Source: Prostheceraeus crozeri
Taxonomy: Eukaryota; Platyhelminthes; Polycladida; Euryleptidae
NCBI GenBank assembly: GCA_907163375.1
Contig: CAJQUW010000909.1
Coordinates: 372,001-436,000 of the forward strand
Direction: 5' to 3'
Length of the DNA stretch: 64,000 bases
Both the position numbers and the translations under genes were made by a program. The notes below the pieces were generated by a model, which was given only the letters and a program-made list of their open reading frames with translations, made no database searches and was not told where the DNA came from. This document shows, one piece after another, positions 1-13,071 of the stretch (the stretch's first letter is position 1; every line of letters starts with the position of its first letter).

Positions 1-3000
1 TATAGCAGCATCACGTGGAGCACTTCCGCAATTAAAACAACAGGATAATGGATGGAGACTGAGACTATCAATTTTTTAAGTATAGATGCGACCAATTCAA
101 AAATTGAATAAACAGAAGCTTGGTAAGCAGTACGAGCGATATCGCTAAATAGGAGGATACCCAGACCATCCATTTTAACAGGCAAAAATGCTTGGACTAA
201 ACTGGACCCAGAAATATCATTATTTATTCTCTTGTTGGATATAAAATCATGCTTAAAAATATTAGTCCTTTATTATTGAAGAGCGTTGGATTTCTATGAC
301 TACAAGATTTAGGATATACAGCAGTATTTCAAATATTTTATTATTATCTATTAATGGAAAACAAATAAGAATGATAGCTGACCCAAGGATATTACTATGC
401 GACCAAGAATTAATAAGTTGAAGAACACATGAATCATCGTCGACCAATTTCATGTCGTTCATTGATGCACTATCAGGACATCAAGTTACAAATCAGCAAA
501 AGTGAGGTTTATATATAATTAAAATTGATAAAGTAGACACAACTAAGAACAGCTATAATGAGATCTACAATAAAATGGAATGAAGCGGTAAATGCACATT
601 TGCAATTATCTCTAGAGGTAATTGTAGGCCTCTAGAGATTAATTTAGACCTATCATCTAACGCAGTAAAATATAGCAGCAATGACACTATGTTCCATACT
701 GATAGTGAAAAATTCTATTCTCGGTAGATTGTGATGTAGGACAATCAGTTGTTCCACTTTGCGCCATTCCAATGCTCACAACAGTGAAAATGTTGTTGTT
801 CTCTTTGAACAACTGTAGGTTCTATAATCCCTACTTAAACTTGCTATCCAGCTAGGACTATATTCCATCCTCATAATGTGAAATATAAAATCAAATATCC
901 TACAATATATGAATAGTGTTGCACTATATTTTCATAAATTTAAAAGTTTCTCTGGATTATTGCTCTTGATAAAATTGGATGGATATCAACTACCAAACAA
1001 GCGTTCAGTCATAATGGTAATCACATTCATTTTGGATTTTGCAATTATTCTAATTATTCCAATTCTATCTAATTATTCTATTTCCATAGTGTTTGCAAAA
1101 AGCAGCATTTATTAATTGTTGTAGGCGCACTAACTTAAGTGATTTGCCAGCAGTGTGTTTAAAGTGATGTTTAATGAATGAATGCCCGTCGAAATTTCAC
1201 CAACTTCCTAATTGTAAAACTCAAATTGACCCGAGCATGGCTGCAACTTTAAATAGGGGGTTGTGTCGATGTTGGGAGATGTGAACTAGGCCTGCTGATG
1301 ATTCCTGATGAAGTGATCATCTATTCAGTTGTGTCCAATTTTTCAACTGAACATGCTACTCAATATCTATTTATTCTACTTAATTTGTTATAAAGGCTGC
1401 CGATTATCGACAGTGCGGATAATCGGCCAATATATCGGCTTATGAACATGTTGAGTGCGGCCCTAGGTCTTGCAAATTCAAATAGCAATAAAATATGTTT
1501 CAGTGTTGGTTGAAAACCCATCGGTTTTTTGAATAGGTGGTTTTCCCTGTTTTTTTTGAAGGTGGGTTATTAAAATACATTCACTTATTGATAGACGTAT
1601 GATCGAATGTGAGACAGATATTGATAGTAGGCTATGTCCGATGCCAAATCGTAAGCTCAATGGTGTATTCTAATTTAAGTATCAAACTTCTGAGAACATA
1701 ACATTTCTTCATTATCTGAAATACACGTCTTATTCTTTTTATACTATTGAGACAATTCTTTCGGTATGAGATAAGAAGACATGATTCAGGCTTAGCGTCT
1801 AAATGGGTTAATAATTATGTAACCACATGAAATTGTAAGTAACTTTGATGCAGTTGTACTAGTTTAGTATTTATTCCAATGAAAACAAATTTAGTGATAC
1901 AACTGAGCGTTTAATATCACGTGTATGATTTCGTCATACTAAAATCAATGATACATAAATGTTCATAACAAAAAGTGGCTATTACAAAAATTACTAAAAA
2001 GGTATAGAAACTCTTACGATCGTGAAAATTAAATGATATAACAGACTGATTAACGCACCCAGAAGCAGCAGTATTTATAATAAATAGATATAAATAGATA
2101 AAAAAATAAATTAAAAAAATATAAAAAAAACAGCAGCAACTGTAATATTTTACTAATCAGTGTGAAGATATCTCAACAATTACTAACAAAAGTCTGAGAC
2201 CACGCTCATTCACCAGATGGAGTTAGGTAGCCTGTTGAAGTTCCGACCTAATGATATACAAATTGCATTTAAAAATCCTGGCCTTATATAGAAGAAACAC
2301 AATCTACTATCTTAAATAACACAGCCTCCTATTTTAAAAAACTATTAAGAAGCTCACCAAATTCCTGTTTAAGGACCCATGGGTTTATTTAAATATGTTT
2401 TTAAATATGCCAGCTCTGCTATGTATCCGCACTAATGTTATTCATCAAATTAAATGCAATTCATGATCAAAAATCTATCTGCCACTTACATATAGGTCTA
2501 CGTGTCGAAGAACATGTTACTCTAAAATAGTCCAGTATACGTAAACATAAACAACTTTACACTGCCCACGATATCTTCTGTTTTGAAATTTTGTTGTAGC
2601 CCCGGACAAGGATTGCATATCAACTTTCGTCTTCGACAAGCTATGTACATAGAAATTCTAAAACCTGACATAAATGCTATTAATAGGAGAGACTGCATTG
2701 AATACCGATCCATGTTTTTCTGATTTCTTGGTGTATATTTGGAATTTTGATATCAACATTTATCTATTCTCTGCTATCTTGATTTTCACGTGAACAGGTC
2801 GTGTTCATGGCCAAAATTAACGCAATATAGAAACTCAGATGCTGAGCTTCATTAAACTTTTGCACCAAAGTCAAATTAATGTAAGATAGGCATTGAAGCT
2901 CTTAGTAAGACAGAAAATAATATCAAAGATTTCCTTTATGGATAACTCTATTGTTGTGACGGAGTCCTAATCAACTTTCTAGTCAATTGGTTGCATGCCG

Positions 3001-3347
3001 GTAGAAGTGTTGCCGAATTAACCAATCACCTTGAACAATTAGGTTTCGCATATGTTAACTTGTAATATACTGTGTCATATATTCGATGTACTTTGCCATT
3101 GCAGTTGTTCTGCGAAGTGTAAGTCAGCTACCCTACTGGTTTCAGACAATATCATTGCATTTTCAGCATTCAGATTATAGTGTCTTACTCAGGCCATATA
3201 CTTTTAAGGGTGGATGGCGAAGACGCACTGTTGCTCACATCCGAATACTTTTATTCATGGTATATGACATTCACTTTCGCATGGTTACATCTACAGATGT
3301 TCATTATTATATTGCGATTTCTACTTTTTCTATCTTTCTACTTTCAG
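1..3347. other. Upstream flank of HYDIN
   Basis: AT-rich sequence with no convincing coding region. HYDIN exon 1 appears to begin at a splice acceptor, so a non-coding 5' exon and promoter probably lie here or further upstream, but I cannot place them. Repeat-like blocks at about 1075-1390 recur elsewhere in the window. Confidence 0.6.
1075..1390 (+). repeat. Dispersed repeat, copy a
   Basis: About 1075-1210 (AAAAGCAGCATTT ... ATGCCCGTCGAAATTTCAC) recurs at 21060-21180. The block CAACTGAACATGCTACTCAA near 1348 resembles one at 21020. The block around 1270-1310 (GTGAACTAGGCCTGCTGATG) recurs in reverse at about 16420-16470. Block order differs between copies, so this is a rearranged or composite family. 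It encodes nothing I recognise. Confidence 0.65.
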
Positions 3348-3498
3348 CTACTAGAATATGCCTAAGGGACCCTTTGGGGAAATCTTAGGTACCACAGGGA
3401 CCTTGGAAGGTCTCAGTCCTGCACTTCGAAATTACGAAACCAAGGTGGTTCAACCTCGAAATCCAAAATTAATCCGAGAGGAAGAGGACCCCGTGAAG
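3348..3498 (+). CDS. HYDIN: HYDIN exon 1 (start codon exon)
   Basis: Encodes residues 1-47 from ATG 3358, phase 0 at the donor (GTAATT, 3499). An in-frame TAG at 3352-3354, inside the exon, supports this ATG as the start. A long pyrimidine tract ends in AG at 3346-3347, so 3348 is probably a splice acceptor and a non-coding 5' UTR exon should lie upstream. The peptide carries QPRNPKLIREEEDP; an RNPK-type motif followed by acidic residues is typical of the HYDIN N terminus. Confidence 0.85.
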
Positions 3499-6400
3499 GT
3501 AATTCTTGAACAGTATATTATCAGTAACAGGACATCATAAGACCTTGCTTCGAAATGCTTCTCACGAGCATCTGGAATTATAAATATATATATATTTGAT
3601 TTGCTGTTATTTATCTCATCCAATATCAGTTTACTTCTGAATTGCTCTGTTATCTCTTTATCTTGTAGTTCTTTTTGTGTAGCTTTAATTTCGTATAACT
3701 TGGCAGTATGTCGTTCTTTTTACATGTTTCATTGAATTTTATATCATGTTGAATCTTAATTGATTTGTGGTATACCTTTTCTGTTCTTCTGAATTGATCT
3801 TTTTCTTCTTTTGATAACTTTGTAATGACGATAAATGAATACCATTTTATCGCAAAGAATTTTAATTTATTAGGCGACGTTTCAGACCTTACTTGGTCAA
3901 TTTTCAAGCAATTATAAATTACAAAAAGTTGTTTAAGTCTAAAGACTAGGTACAAAATATTTGAAAACAACAACCTTAGAAATGGGAGTAAAAAATATGT
4001 ACATATGCATCAAAAAATCTAAAGTCAATGTAGGTTCAATGATATGAAAGATAGAGATCATAGCATCAGATGACATTCAGATTACGCGTTAATCCTTTTT
4101 TATTTACTCTGATTAAGTTTGGGATCTTTTCTTTAATTATTATCGCTTCTGCTATTTGCAATGTGTTGGTTTCGTTGAAGTTGAGCAATAATTTTTTTTC
4201 GTTGAGCCATAATTCTCATGCTGTTTGCTTCTCACGGATAATAAGTTCGTTGTATAGCCGATATATTGGGCATTATTACAAGTGCCCCCAATGCAAGTGC
4301 ATCTGTATGCAACATTATGTGAGGATTGAAATTTGTCCATTTTTGTTTTTATTGCATTCACTAATTTGAAGCTTTTATAATATACTCTCACATTTATTTC
4401 AGATTTTTCATCCGTTGGTTGCGTACTGTCATTGACAATCTTCAACAGTCTCTTTTCTTCAATTATGTAGTTGGAAGTCATTTGACTTTTAAAATAAAAC
4501 AATATCTTGTTCTTCTTATCTTCACTTTCTGCATTATTCATGAATCTTTGTAATAATACTTTCACTTGCTCGTCAATGACTTTTATAGGATAATGACTGT
4601 TGATCAATGTCTGTCTCATTCTTTCGATTTCATTGTGAAATGACATCCAATCCGAACAAATGTGAAGCGCTCGATGAATGCAACTCTTTATTACGGATAA
4701 TTTTTATCTTTCTGCCGTGAAAGAGTTAAAGTCTAAGCATGTGTTGGTAGCTGTTGATTTATGATGAATAGAAAATTTCAAGTCATGCTCTCTTTTTACC
4801 AACACATCCAAAAAAACGGTTGGAATTATCCTTTTCATGCTCAAAAGTGAAGTCCAGTACTGACTTTTTCTTGAATTCATCGATGATATATATATATATA
4901 TATATATATTGTCACCAATTGGTTGCATCATGTATCAACTTATAGGAAGTAATGTTGTGTATTATCAACAGCCATAGTGACATTTTGCGAGATGAATTCG
5001 CCATAGTTTGCAATGAATGATAAGAACTTCAAACTCTCTAAGCCATTTTGGAGCCTCCCTTTATTTTTTAAAGGCCCTTACAAATTTCGTTTCATAACAG
5101 GAGCGAAACCTTGCTCTACAAAACAATCATCCATATTGCTCAATAAAGAGCTCTCTGTAATCAGAGATCAGAGATATTTTTCAACAGTGTCGTAATTCAA
5201 TTTATGCTAATCACGGCATAAACTGTCTCTGGAGCGTCTTATGCGTATCAAAAATTCTTAATAAAGTCTGGACATGAAAAGCGCAGCAAGTTTCCGACTT
5301 CTCTACTCTTTTTGCTAACTTGGATCAGCGTGAAGTTGCTTGACCTGATTTTTGATAATTGTGACCGAAAATATGTATTCGTTGGTTTTGACAAAAGCTT
5401 CCGGTCGCGGTCAAAATAAAACGGGTATACAATCTTCATGAACGACAAATTCAAATGTGCAGTTACATTTATTTTAGAAAGTGTTTTCAAGTTGGAAGTC
5501 AAGTTTTCCGACAGACCAGTGATATTCGCATGAAAGGGAATTGTAGTCCTCTCTTGGTTGATTTGCTTTTATTACAGTGTGAGCATGCTTATATGCAACA
5601 CTTTACTGAAAATGAGAAAATGGGACTGACTAAACTGCTATCTAATACTTCTAGATACATCGACGACATTTGTAATTAAATATAGGGAGTTTCTTATAAC
5701 TATGACAGGATTATAACTCTGTCAGAAAGCCTCAATGAGTAAGTCCAAGTTTTCGTCCATCCTCAGCAATTCATTTTGCAATCTGGAAGAGTGCAACATT
5801 GATAAAATGTTGCCGTAAAATGGGCATTATAAGTTTTTAGTCTCCTGGGACAAAATGCTTCAACAACCGTATATGATTAATTATAAAAATTTTAACCAGA
5901 TTATTAAACCTGTTTACCTTGACAGTTTGGAAGTGAACAGAAGCGGTGGAGTTGGGTGATCTTGAATTTGGGCCGAAACACGAATCCTACCTGCATTACT
6001 GTTGATAACTTCCTAGTTCGTGTAAAGAACGCAAAGCCAATCTTTAAAAGGACTAACACCTTTTATTTAAGTATGTACAGTATTACTATATATAAACACT
6101 TTTTCAAACACATGTAGTCTGTAAGTCGTTGGTCAAGCTTGACATGAAATTTACTAGCCTCAAATTGCGTGTGTACATTCAACCTCAATTGGTAGCCGAC
6201 TGATTTTTGAGTCGCTAAAAACTACTCCTTAACGCAAAACTTATTTGTCACAGCTGGCTTTCATGAAGAAAATGGCTAAAACAGATTAAAGTAGATTAAA
6301 ATGATTGAAATTAATTCTTTTAGAAGAAAGTGATATTCAAAGGTCCCTCATATGAAGAAATATTTCTACTTACGTGAATGGAATTTAAGCACTCATATCG

Positions 6401-9400
6401 TGGCGAATATTTGAAAGTTAAGTTATGTATCCTACCCATAAAACTTTCTTTGGTGGTGTAAATTCATTGATATGAATGTGAGGTAGAGGAGGAGGTTTAC
6501 GTGTAAGTTGAATTAACAAGCACAATTTCCGAGTCTCAGCTGTCTGCGACCATAGACTTCTATAACCGCGTGATATTGAGAAATCTGTATCTTAGATGAT
6601 GTTATGGATGATACAAGAAAACAAAAAAATGAATATAAAAGGGATTAAAATATGAAAAATATTAATGCGTGAAGATAAAGGGAACGTCTACTTGGCATTG
6701 CTTATTTTCATAATTGATTTTCACGTCAATTACTTCTTTTGTCACAAAACGTGTCAACTAGGGATGCAAAAAAAAATGTTTTTTTTATCGACCATATTTT
6801 AAATATATTTTAGATATATTTTAAATATTTTTTATGATGGTCGACAATTAAGCAATATTTTCATAAACACTTTTACGGAATACGCAAATAGGCATCTGTA
6901 ATGTATGCCTATGCTTTATTAAAGATGCCTTATCATTTCATTTTCAATTCATTTATCGCAATGTTTGATTTTTGAAAAGGATTGCACCATGTCAATTATA
7001 TAAGAAAGAAAACTATGACTTTGGTTAGATACATATATACGGTGAACTATGATAGAAAAAAGTCATCGTTAATTTAAAAATTGTATTGTTACAAAAGAAA
7101 AACAAAACAAAACAACCGTATCGGATGGAAAACAAATCGCAATTACAATAAAACAGTTGATTATGTCAATTCAGTAGGCAAAAAGCAGTTGATAATGAAG
7201 TACATGTACGATCTACTCACTCGGCATCATTCAATCTCAACACATTCAAGCTCACTCATCATCAAAATCGACACAATCAGAGTCAAAATCAATGTGAAAG
7301 CATAATCTGTTGAAACTCGTTCTTGATTCTGATTGGATGATTGAGATCACCAATAGTCTGATATATCAATAGTGGGATTGGTTCATAGACGTCAGCTATC
7401 GCCTGGGAATATATGATTCGAGAATCGAGATAGACCAACACTTTCTATAAAAGCCGTCATCAGGAGTCAACGATGATGGTGGACTCCAATTTTCGTTTTG
7501 ACATAATGATCAACATATCAGTGTTTACCAAAGCTTAGTTATCGTTATTTCATGTCAATTGCACTATCTCTAAACTCACTTACAAGGATGACTTTAATAA
7601 ATTGCATACTGGTTTCTTTCCCAGCCGGATTTGTATAAGAAACTTTTTTAGGCTAATAAAATTGATGGAATGTAAACTAATAAGCCTATATTAAAAAAAC
7701 ATGTTTGTAAGCGCAAAATTACACAATATCATAAGCAAAACCATCATGAAAAACATATTAAAAGCATTGTTTTTTATCCATATTTAAAATACATATTTAA
7801 AATATCATATTTAAAATATCGCAACCCTAGTGTCAACACGTATGAACTTCTGCGATAAACTTAGTGAAATTTTCCTGTCACAGTTTTCTCGTTTACACGC
7901 AAATTAAACATAGGTCTACTTGTTTTTCAGATGACGCCGTCGCAGTTCATGTTTCAAATGTCTATGGACACGGAGAAAAAACTCGCTAATACTCATGCGA
8001 TGTATTTACCAAAAAAGAGTGACTTATTGGATATGGGTGATACGACACATCAGAGAGTAAGTTACAGTTCAGACAATTCCAAGATGTGATGAGATATTTT
8101 GCTATATTTGGCATTCAATTAGGATCATTTCAAACAAGCCGTAAGTTTTTTCGTTGTACATTATCATTCTATCATTTCGGAAATGAATTGGAAAGAGGAG
8201 CGAATTGCATAGTGGCTGTATTTCATGTTGTTTTAGATATCCAATATTGCCATATTTGCAATATCCTTTCGGTGTTTAAATGCATAATGTAGACGTCAAC
8301 TCGTCATATGAATGCAGATAAACAAGTATATTTGACTAAAAATATATAAATGACAAACTTTTTGATATACTTTGATATCTCCCAGCATTTCAGCATCCGC
8401 CTAGCCGATTATCGAAATATGTAAATATTACTTTCAAAATGCAATTGAAGTCATTTTTTCAACTACAGCTAGAGCATCTAATTATATGAATGTATAAATT
8501 TCTAAAAACTTAGTGCCTGTCGGGTCTTGGGCGTCATGTAAACCTAGCTCTCGCATTACCAGGCGGCTTTACAAATGAAAAATTGACTGTATATTTGATT
8601 TCAGTCACTTGACAAAGAATCTGTGTAAAAGTTCGGTTAATCTTATAGAGTTCATTTTTTTCTTCTGTCGAACTAATTTTGTTGTTTGATTTTTCGCTCA
8701 GGAATCACCAAAATTTCATCAGTTTATTGGATAAATGAGAAATAAATATCAGAAAAAACGCTCCTGATATCTCAAGACAACGATAGAAGTGAGATTTCTG
8801 GTAGAACTCTATGGATTTGGATTATTTCATTTGTACTTCAAAAACTTTGGTTGGTGAAACTAAACGAAAGCCAACCAAAACACTTAAAGTAGTAAAAGGG
8901 ATAAATCTTACCTTCCTAATAATATGATTTCCGTTTAGAAGGTTGTCGTACAAAGGGTTGACATATTTTTGATTCATTTCTTTTGTATTTACATTCACTT
9001 CATCAGAAATATAAGAAAGACTCACTTGAAAGAATTTCCGTATTGACTTATATCCGTGTGTCGGTGGGGATGTATGGTTAAGCGAAATATTGATCTTTAA
9101 AAAATGATGATGCTGAAATGTATTTTGTTTTGTCAATCTTTTACTTTATTGGTATCGTGATGCGGCATTGTGGTCTTCGTTTGGCCTAACAGCATGAAGG
9201 CTGCAATTAATGGTTATGTTATTTATTGAAATCACAGTAATGGGAATTTCTTTATTTGCAGCACAATGTAAGTTTTACTTCAATATGTATTCATAATAGA
9301 AGAAAACACTTTGCAACGTGGATAGATGATCTAAACAAGTTAGCATCTCTCGATTCGATTCATTTAAGAAATTTTCATGAATTTCATCGATGGTATTACG

Positions 9401-12400
9401 AGTTTTCTATCGTAAACGTGAACTAAATATATCATAGCTGAACCTTTAAATCGGAGTATCAGGGATTCTTTTTTAATCCCGATGAACGATATTGGCGCAT
9501 TCACTTAAAATTGATTGATCGTAAGTTGCACACAGTCCATCGCTTTCCCCCTTAAAGTCGACTTTGACGTCGAGTTTTTAAGTGCCAGCTCTTTGCAGAA
9601 GCTTTCATATAGCATAAAACTCTTTGTGAAAGCAGAGTCGGGGGTGTTGCCTTTCATTTCTGACAGGGTTATTCAGAACTTGTTTAAATGCACCTGAAGG
9701 TATCCGAGTTGAAATGAGAGTTATATACTTAACGCCAGTTATATTCTCATTTGCTATGTCATATCCAATGACTTTGAAGAAGAAACTTCAAATATAGTGC
9801 ATGCGCATAGTACGTAAAAAGATATACAGTGCACGTTACATTGATATTTCCATGGTAATCTATGATGTCATTCATTTAGAACTGATGTCCACTTTTTAAA
9901 AAAGTAGGTAGATGTATTCGTGCCAAAGTTCATGGTAATGAAGGGTCACAAGTAACATTGACATTGACACAAATGGACGCTAAGATTGGACGTTACCTCA
10001 CTGTTTTTCAATTGAATTTACACAGGATTTACTAATTACCGTAACTTAATGCTAGGATAACATCATCAAGATGTTGGATTTAATGTTTCATAGTACCACA
10101 TAATGGTAGGCCAATAGTGTCACCGGACGGTTTCAGCAGAACCATTTCAAAGCTCGATTTGGTGACCAGACTTCGATATTCAAATTTTGAAATCTGATAT
10201 GAATATATTCCTGCTCCATTGTGTGCATGAAATCAGCTGCATGTACATGTTTATGAAACCTTTATAATTCATATATGATTCAAAAGAATTTAAAATAGAA
10301 GCCATTCTATGAATACAAATATGGGAGATGCTTAATATATTTTGATCATTTATCCTTGTATCATATTCTTTTGTTCTTTTGTCTTCATTTCCTCCATAAC
10401 AACTACTGTCTGTATCTTCAGTGTAAACGTGATTAATTATAAATGAGGTGCAGCATTCATGAACCCAATTATATTATTATTCTATCTGCTTGATTATAAT
10501 ATTCCTCAAATTTAGTGTTCAATACTTAATAAATCATGTATCCGCTCATTTACTTATTGAGACATTAATAAGTTTCGAAATGAAATGATGCGCTTTATAA
10601 TGTTTTATGATGCTGATTTACTAATAGAGATCGATCGCTTACGTTCAGTTACGTGCTATATGTTTGCGTTTCTCCACTATTAAAATGCACTCACTTACAC
10701 ATTATGTACATGTAACTTGTATTCATAGTGTAAAATATACATTCATGCAAACACGAAATTACCTGTATATACAGACGTCAGTGTTCTTATGAACACCTCC
10801 AGTATAGCGCTAAAATGGGGGAATTAATGCTAGACCATTTCTAGACTGAAATATGGTTTCGTGATGGCCCTGTTGACACTCAATGAATATTCGTATATCC
10901 TAGTTAGGTTACTAAATGTTGAACTTGTAAGATATAGCGGGTAGTGCTTTTCGCTGTGGAAGCACTCTATGAATTTTCAAGCTGAAGCTGTGACATTATG
11001 CAATTTGGATAAAAGATCAAAGACTTGTCCTGTATTCGAGTTCATTTTGAAAACTGCAGTTTAAAAGTTTTGAGTACAAGTATTTTAATGGGAAGAAACG
11101 AGGAAAGAAAATGTTCCTTTTATAAGGAATGAAATTTTACTTATTCACTTGAATGCGATGCATTTTGGTGGCTGTCCACTCCGCATTTTCGAGCAACAAG
11201 AAATCAAGTAGAATTATATAAGTTGTAAAGTGATCAAGAACAGGGTCCTATTTTTCTTGCACATAATTGTGCATGCTGAAAATACCTTTATTTTGATCTG
11301 CATCTGAAACCTATAAAGTTGAATCTTATGTTCTATTGCTTCAGTTTCTCTCTTGTCATAGCTTACACATGACCGTATTGATTAACTTTGATATAGAAGG
11401 AAAAATCAGATTGCTACATTGAATAAGAATCTCTATTCCACCACTCGTTGATTATAAAGAGAGAATTAAGATACTTAACTAAATTTATGCAAATCATTAG
11501 CTTCTAGTATAAGATTTTCTCAATGAGAGAAATAAACTCTATTATTCAAAATACTGCTATCAACAGTCTTCATTTTCAGATGAATGTGTCTGAACACGCT
11601 TAAAATATCTTTGCATCTAAAATATTGATTTCTTTAAAGAGTGTGATGTTAGAATCTTTCAATACCGATATCTTACTAATGTGACAACAGATCATTAACC
11701 ATTGGCTAAATTTATGTTTTTCATCGAGCTTCGCTGCAATCGGATGTTTAGAATCACAAATAAGTTCATCTCATAATTTTACAGAAAACACAAATGAAGG
11801 AGAATATTAAAGCACAATTTATGTCATTGTATGTTTTTGCTGCAAATCGATGTATGACAGCATGGAACACCAGCACATTTTTTATTTCAATATTTGTCTG
11901 ATACATTATACTCTTTTCATTGGGGTTTTAACCATCTTTTTCTCTGTTAGTTTCACAAAATCTCTAAAGTCTATTTACTTGGGTGAGTGGTATGGTGTTT
12001 ATAAATTCTGAATTGTTGAAGCTGCCTTTTGTTACTGTTCTACTTAATAGTTTCTGTTTTCCATTAATTATATGCTGTATTCAAACACTTCGGCATGGAA
12101 AAATAAATTTGATTTAGCGACTTAGTAAGTCGTGGCAGAATATTAATCGCGTCTAGTAAACCAGCCATTGTTTGAATTTTCCACACAAATCAAATTAGTG
12201 GCAAATAATAATAATACATTTCACATGTCTGCAAGAAAAATTGTAGACTGTCTTAGCCTAGCAGGTTGCATCTATAAGCATTACGCAATATAGTCGAAAT
12301 TTGTAGATTGACAAATTGGATTTTATGTACGATTTCTGTTAGTACATAGAATTTCTTATTGTTGTTACTTTTATTGATGATGCACAATGTAATTGTGTTA

Positions 12401-13023
12401 TTAAACTTTCATATTCACATTGATATTGATTTTATGATGTTCTTATGGTGCACAAAGACAGTAGACCTGGTTTTTTTCAATAATTGAATATTTGTTGTAT
12501 TAAGAAACATGATTGTACTTGATAACATCTCAACATCGTAACAATAGGATAATGCTTTCGTGTTTATCGAACGCTTACGATGATTATTTAAATAAAATTC
12601 TTGTAATCTATTCATTTTAGTTCTCTCAAGTTGACATGGAAGAATCCATTTTTCAACCGTTTCCTTCTGCACTTGCTTTTATGAACTGTGAACCTCATGT
12701 CGTCCATGAATTGCCCCTAACGCTCAGAAATAATGATAAGGTGAGTATAGAATTGAATACTTTTCAATGTAGGTGTGTACGTGAAAGTTGACCAGAAAGA
12801 GAAAGATTTAGGATATTAGGAAGATATCCAGGAAGAGAAGGACTTCAGACTTTTGTTTGAAAATTTGAAACCGAAGTATAAAAGCATCGATTCTCACACA
12901 TTACTAAACATGCTCGCTTTATCAGTAGCTAGCAATTGTTGTCGTTTTGAAATAGAAATACTTAACAGGTTTTTATTAGTGCACTTTTTTAGTGCATTTT
13001 TTTGCAGTTCAAACCAATGTTGA

Positions 13024-13071
<48 letters not shown>

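Noticed and set aside
5248-5502. 84-codon minus-strand frame across the PLE RT core
   Set aside because: Antisense shadow of the plus-strand RT remnant.
8822-9136. 104-codon minus-strand open frame in intron 2
   Set aside because: No domain, membrane or compositional signal; length is expected by chance in this much sequence.
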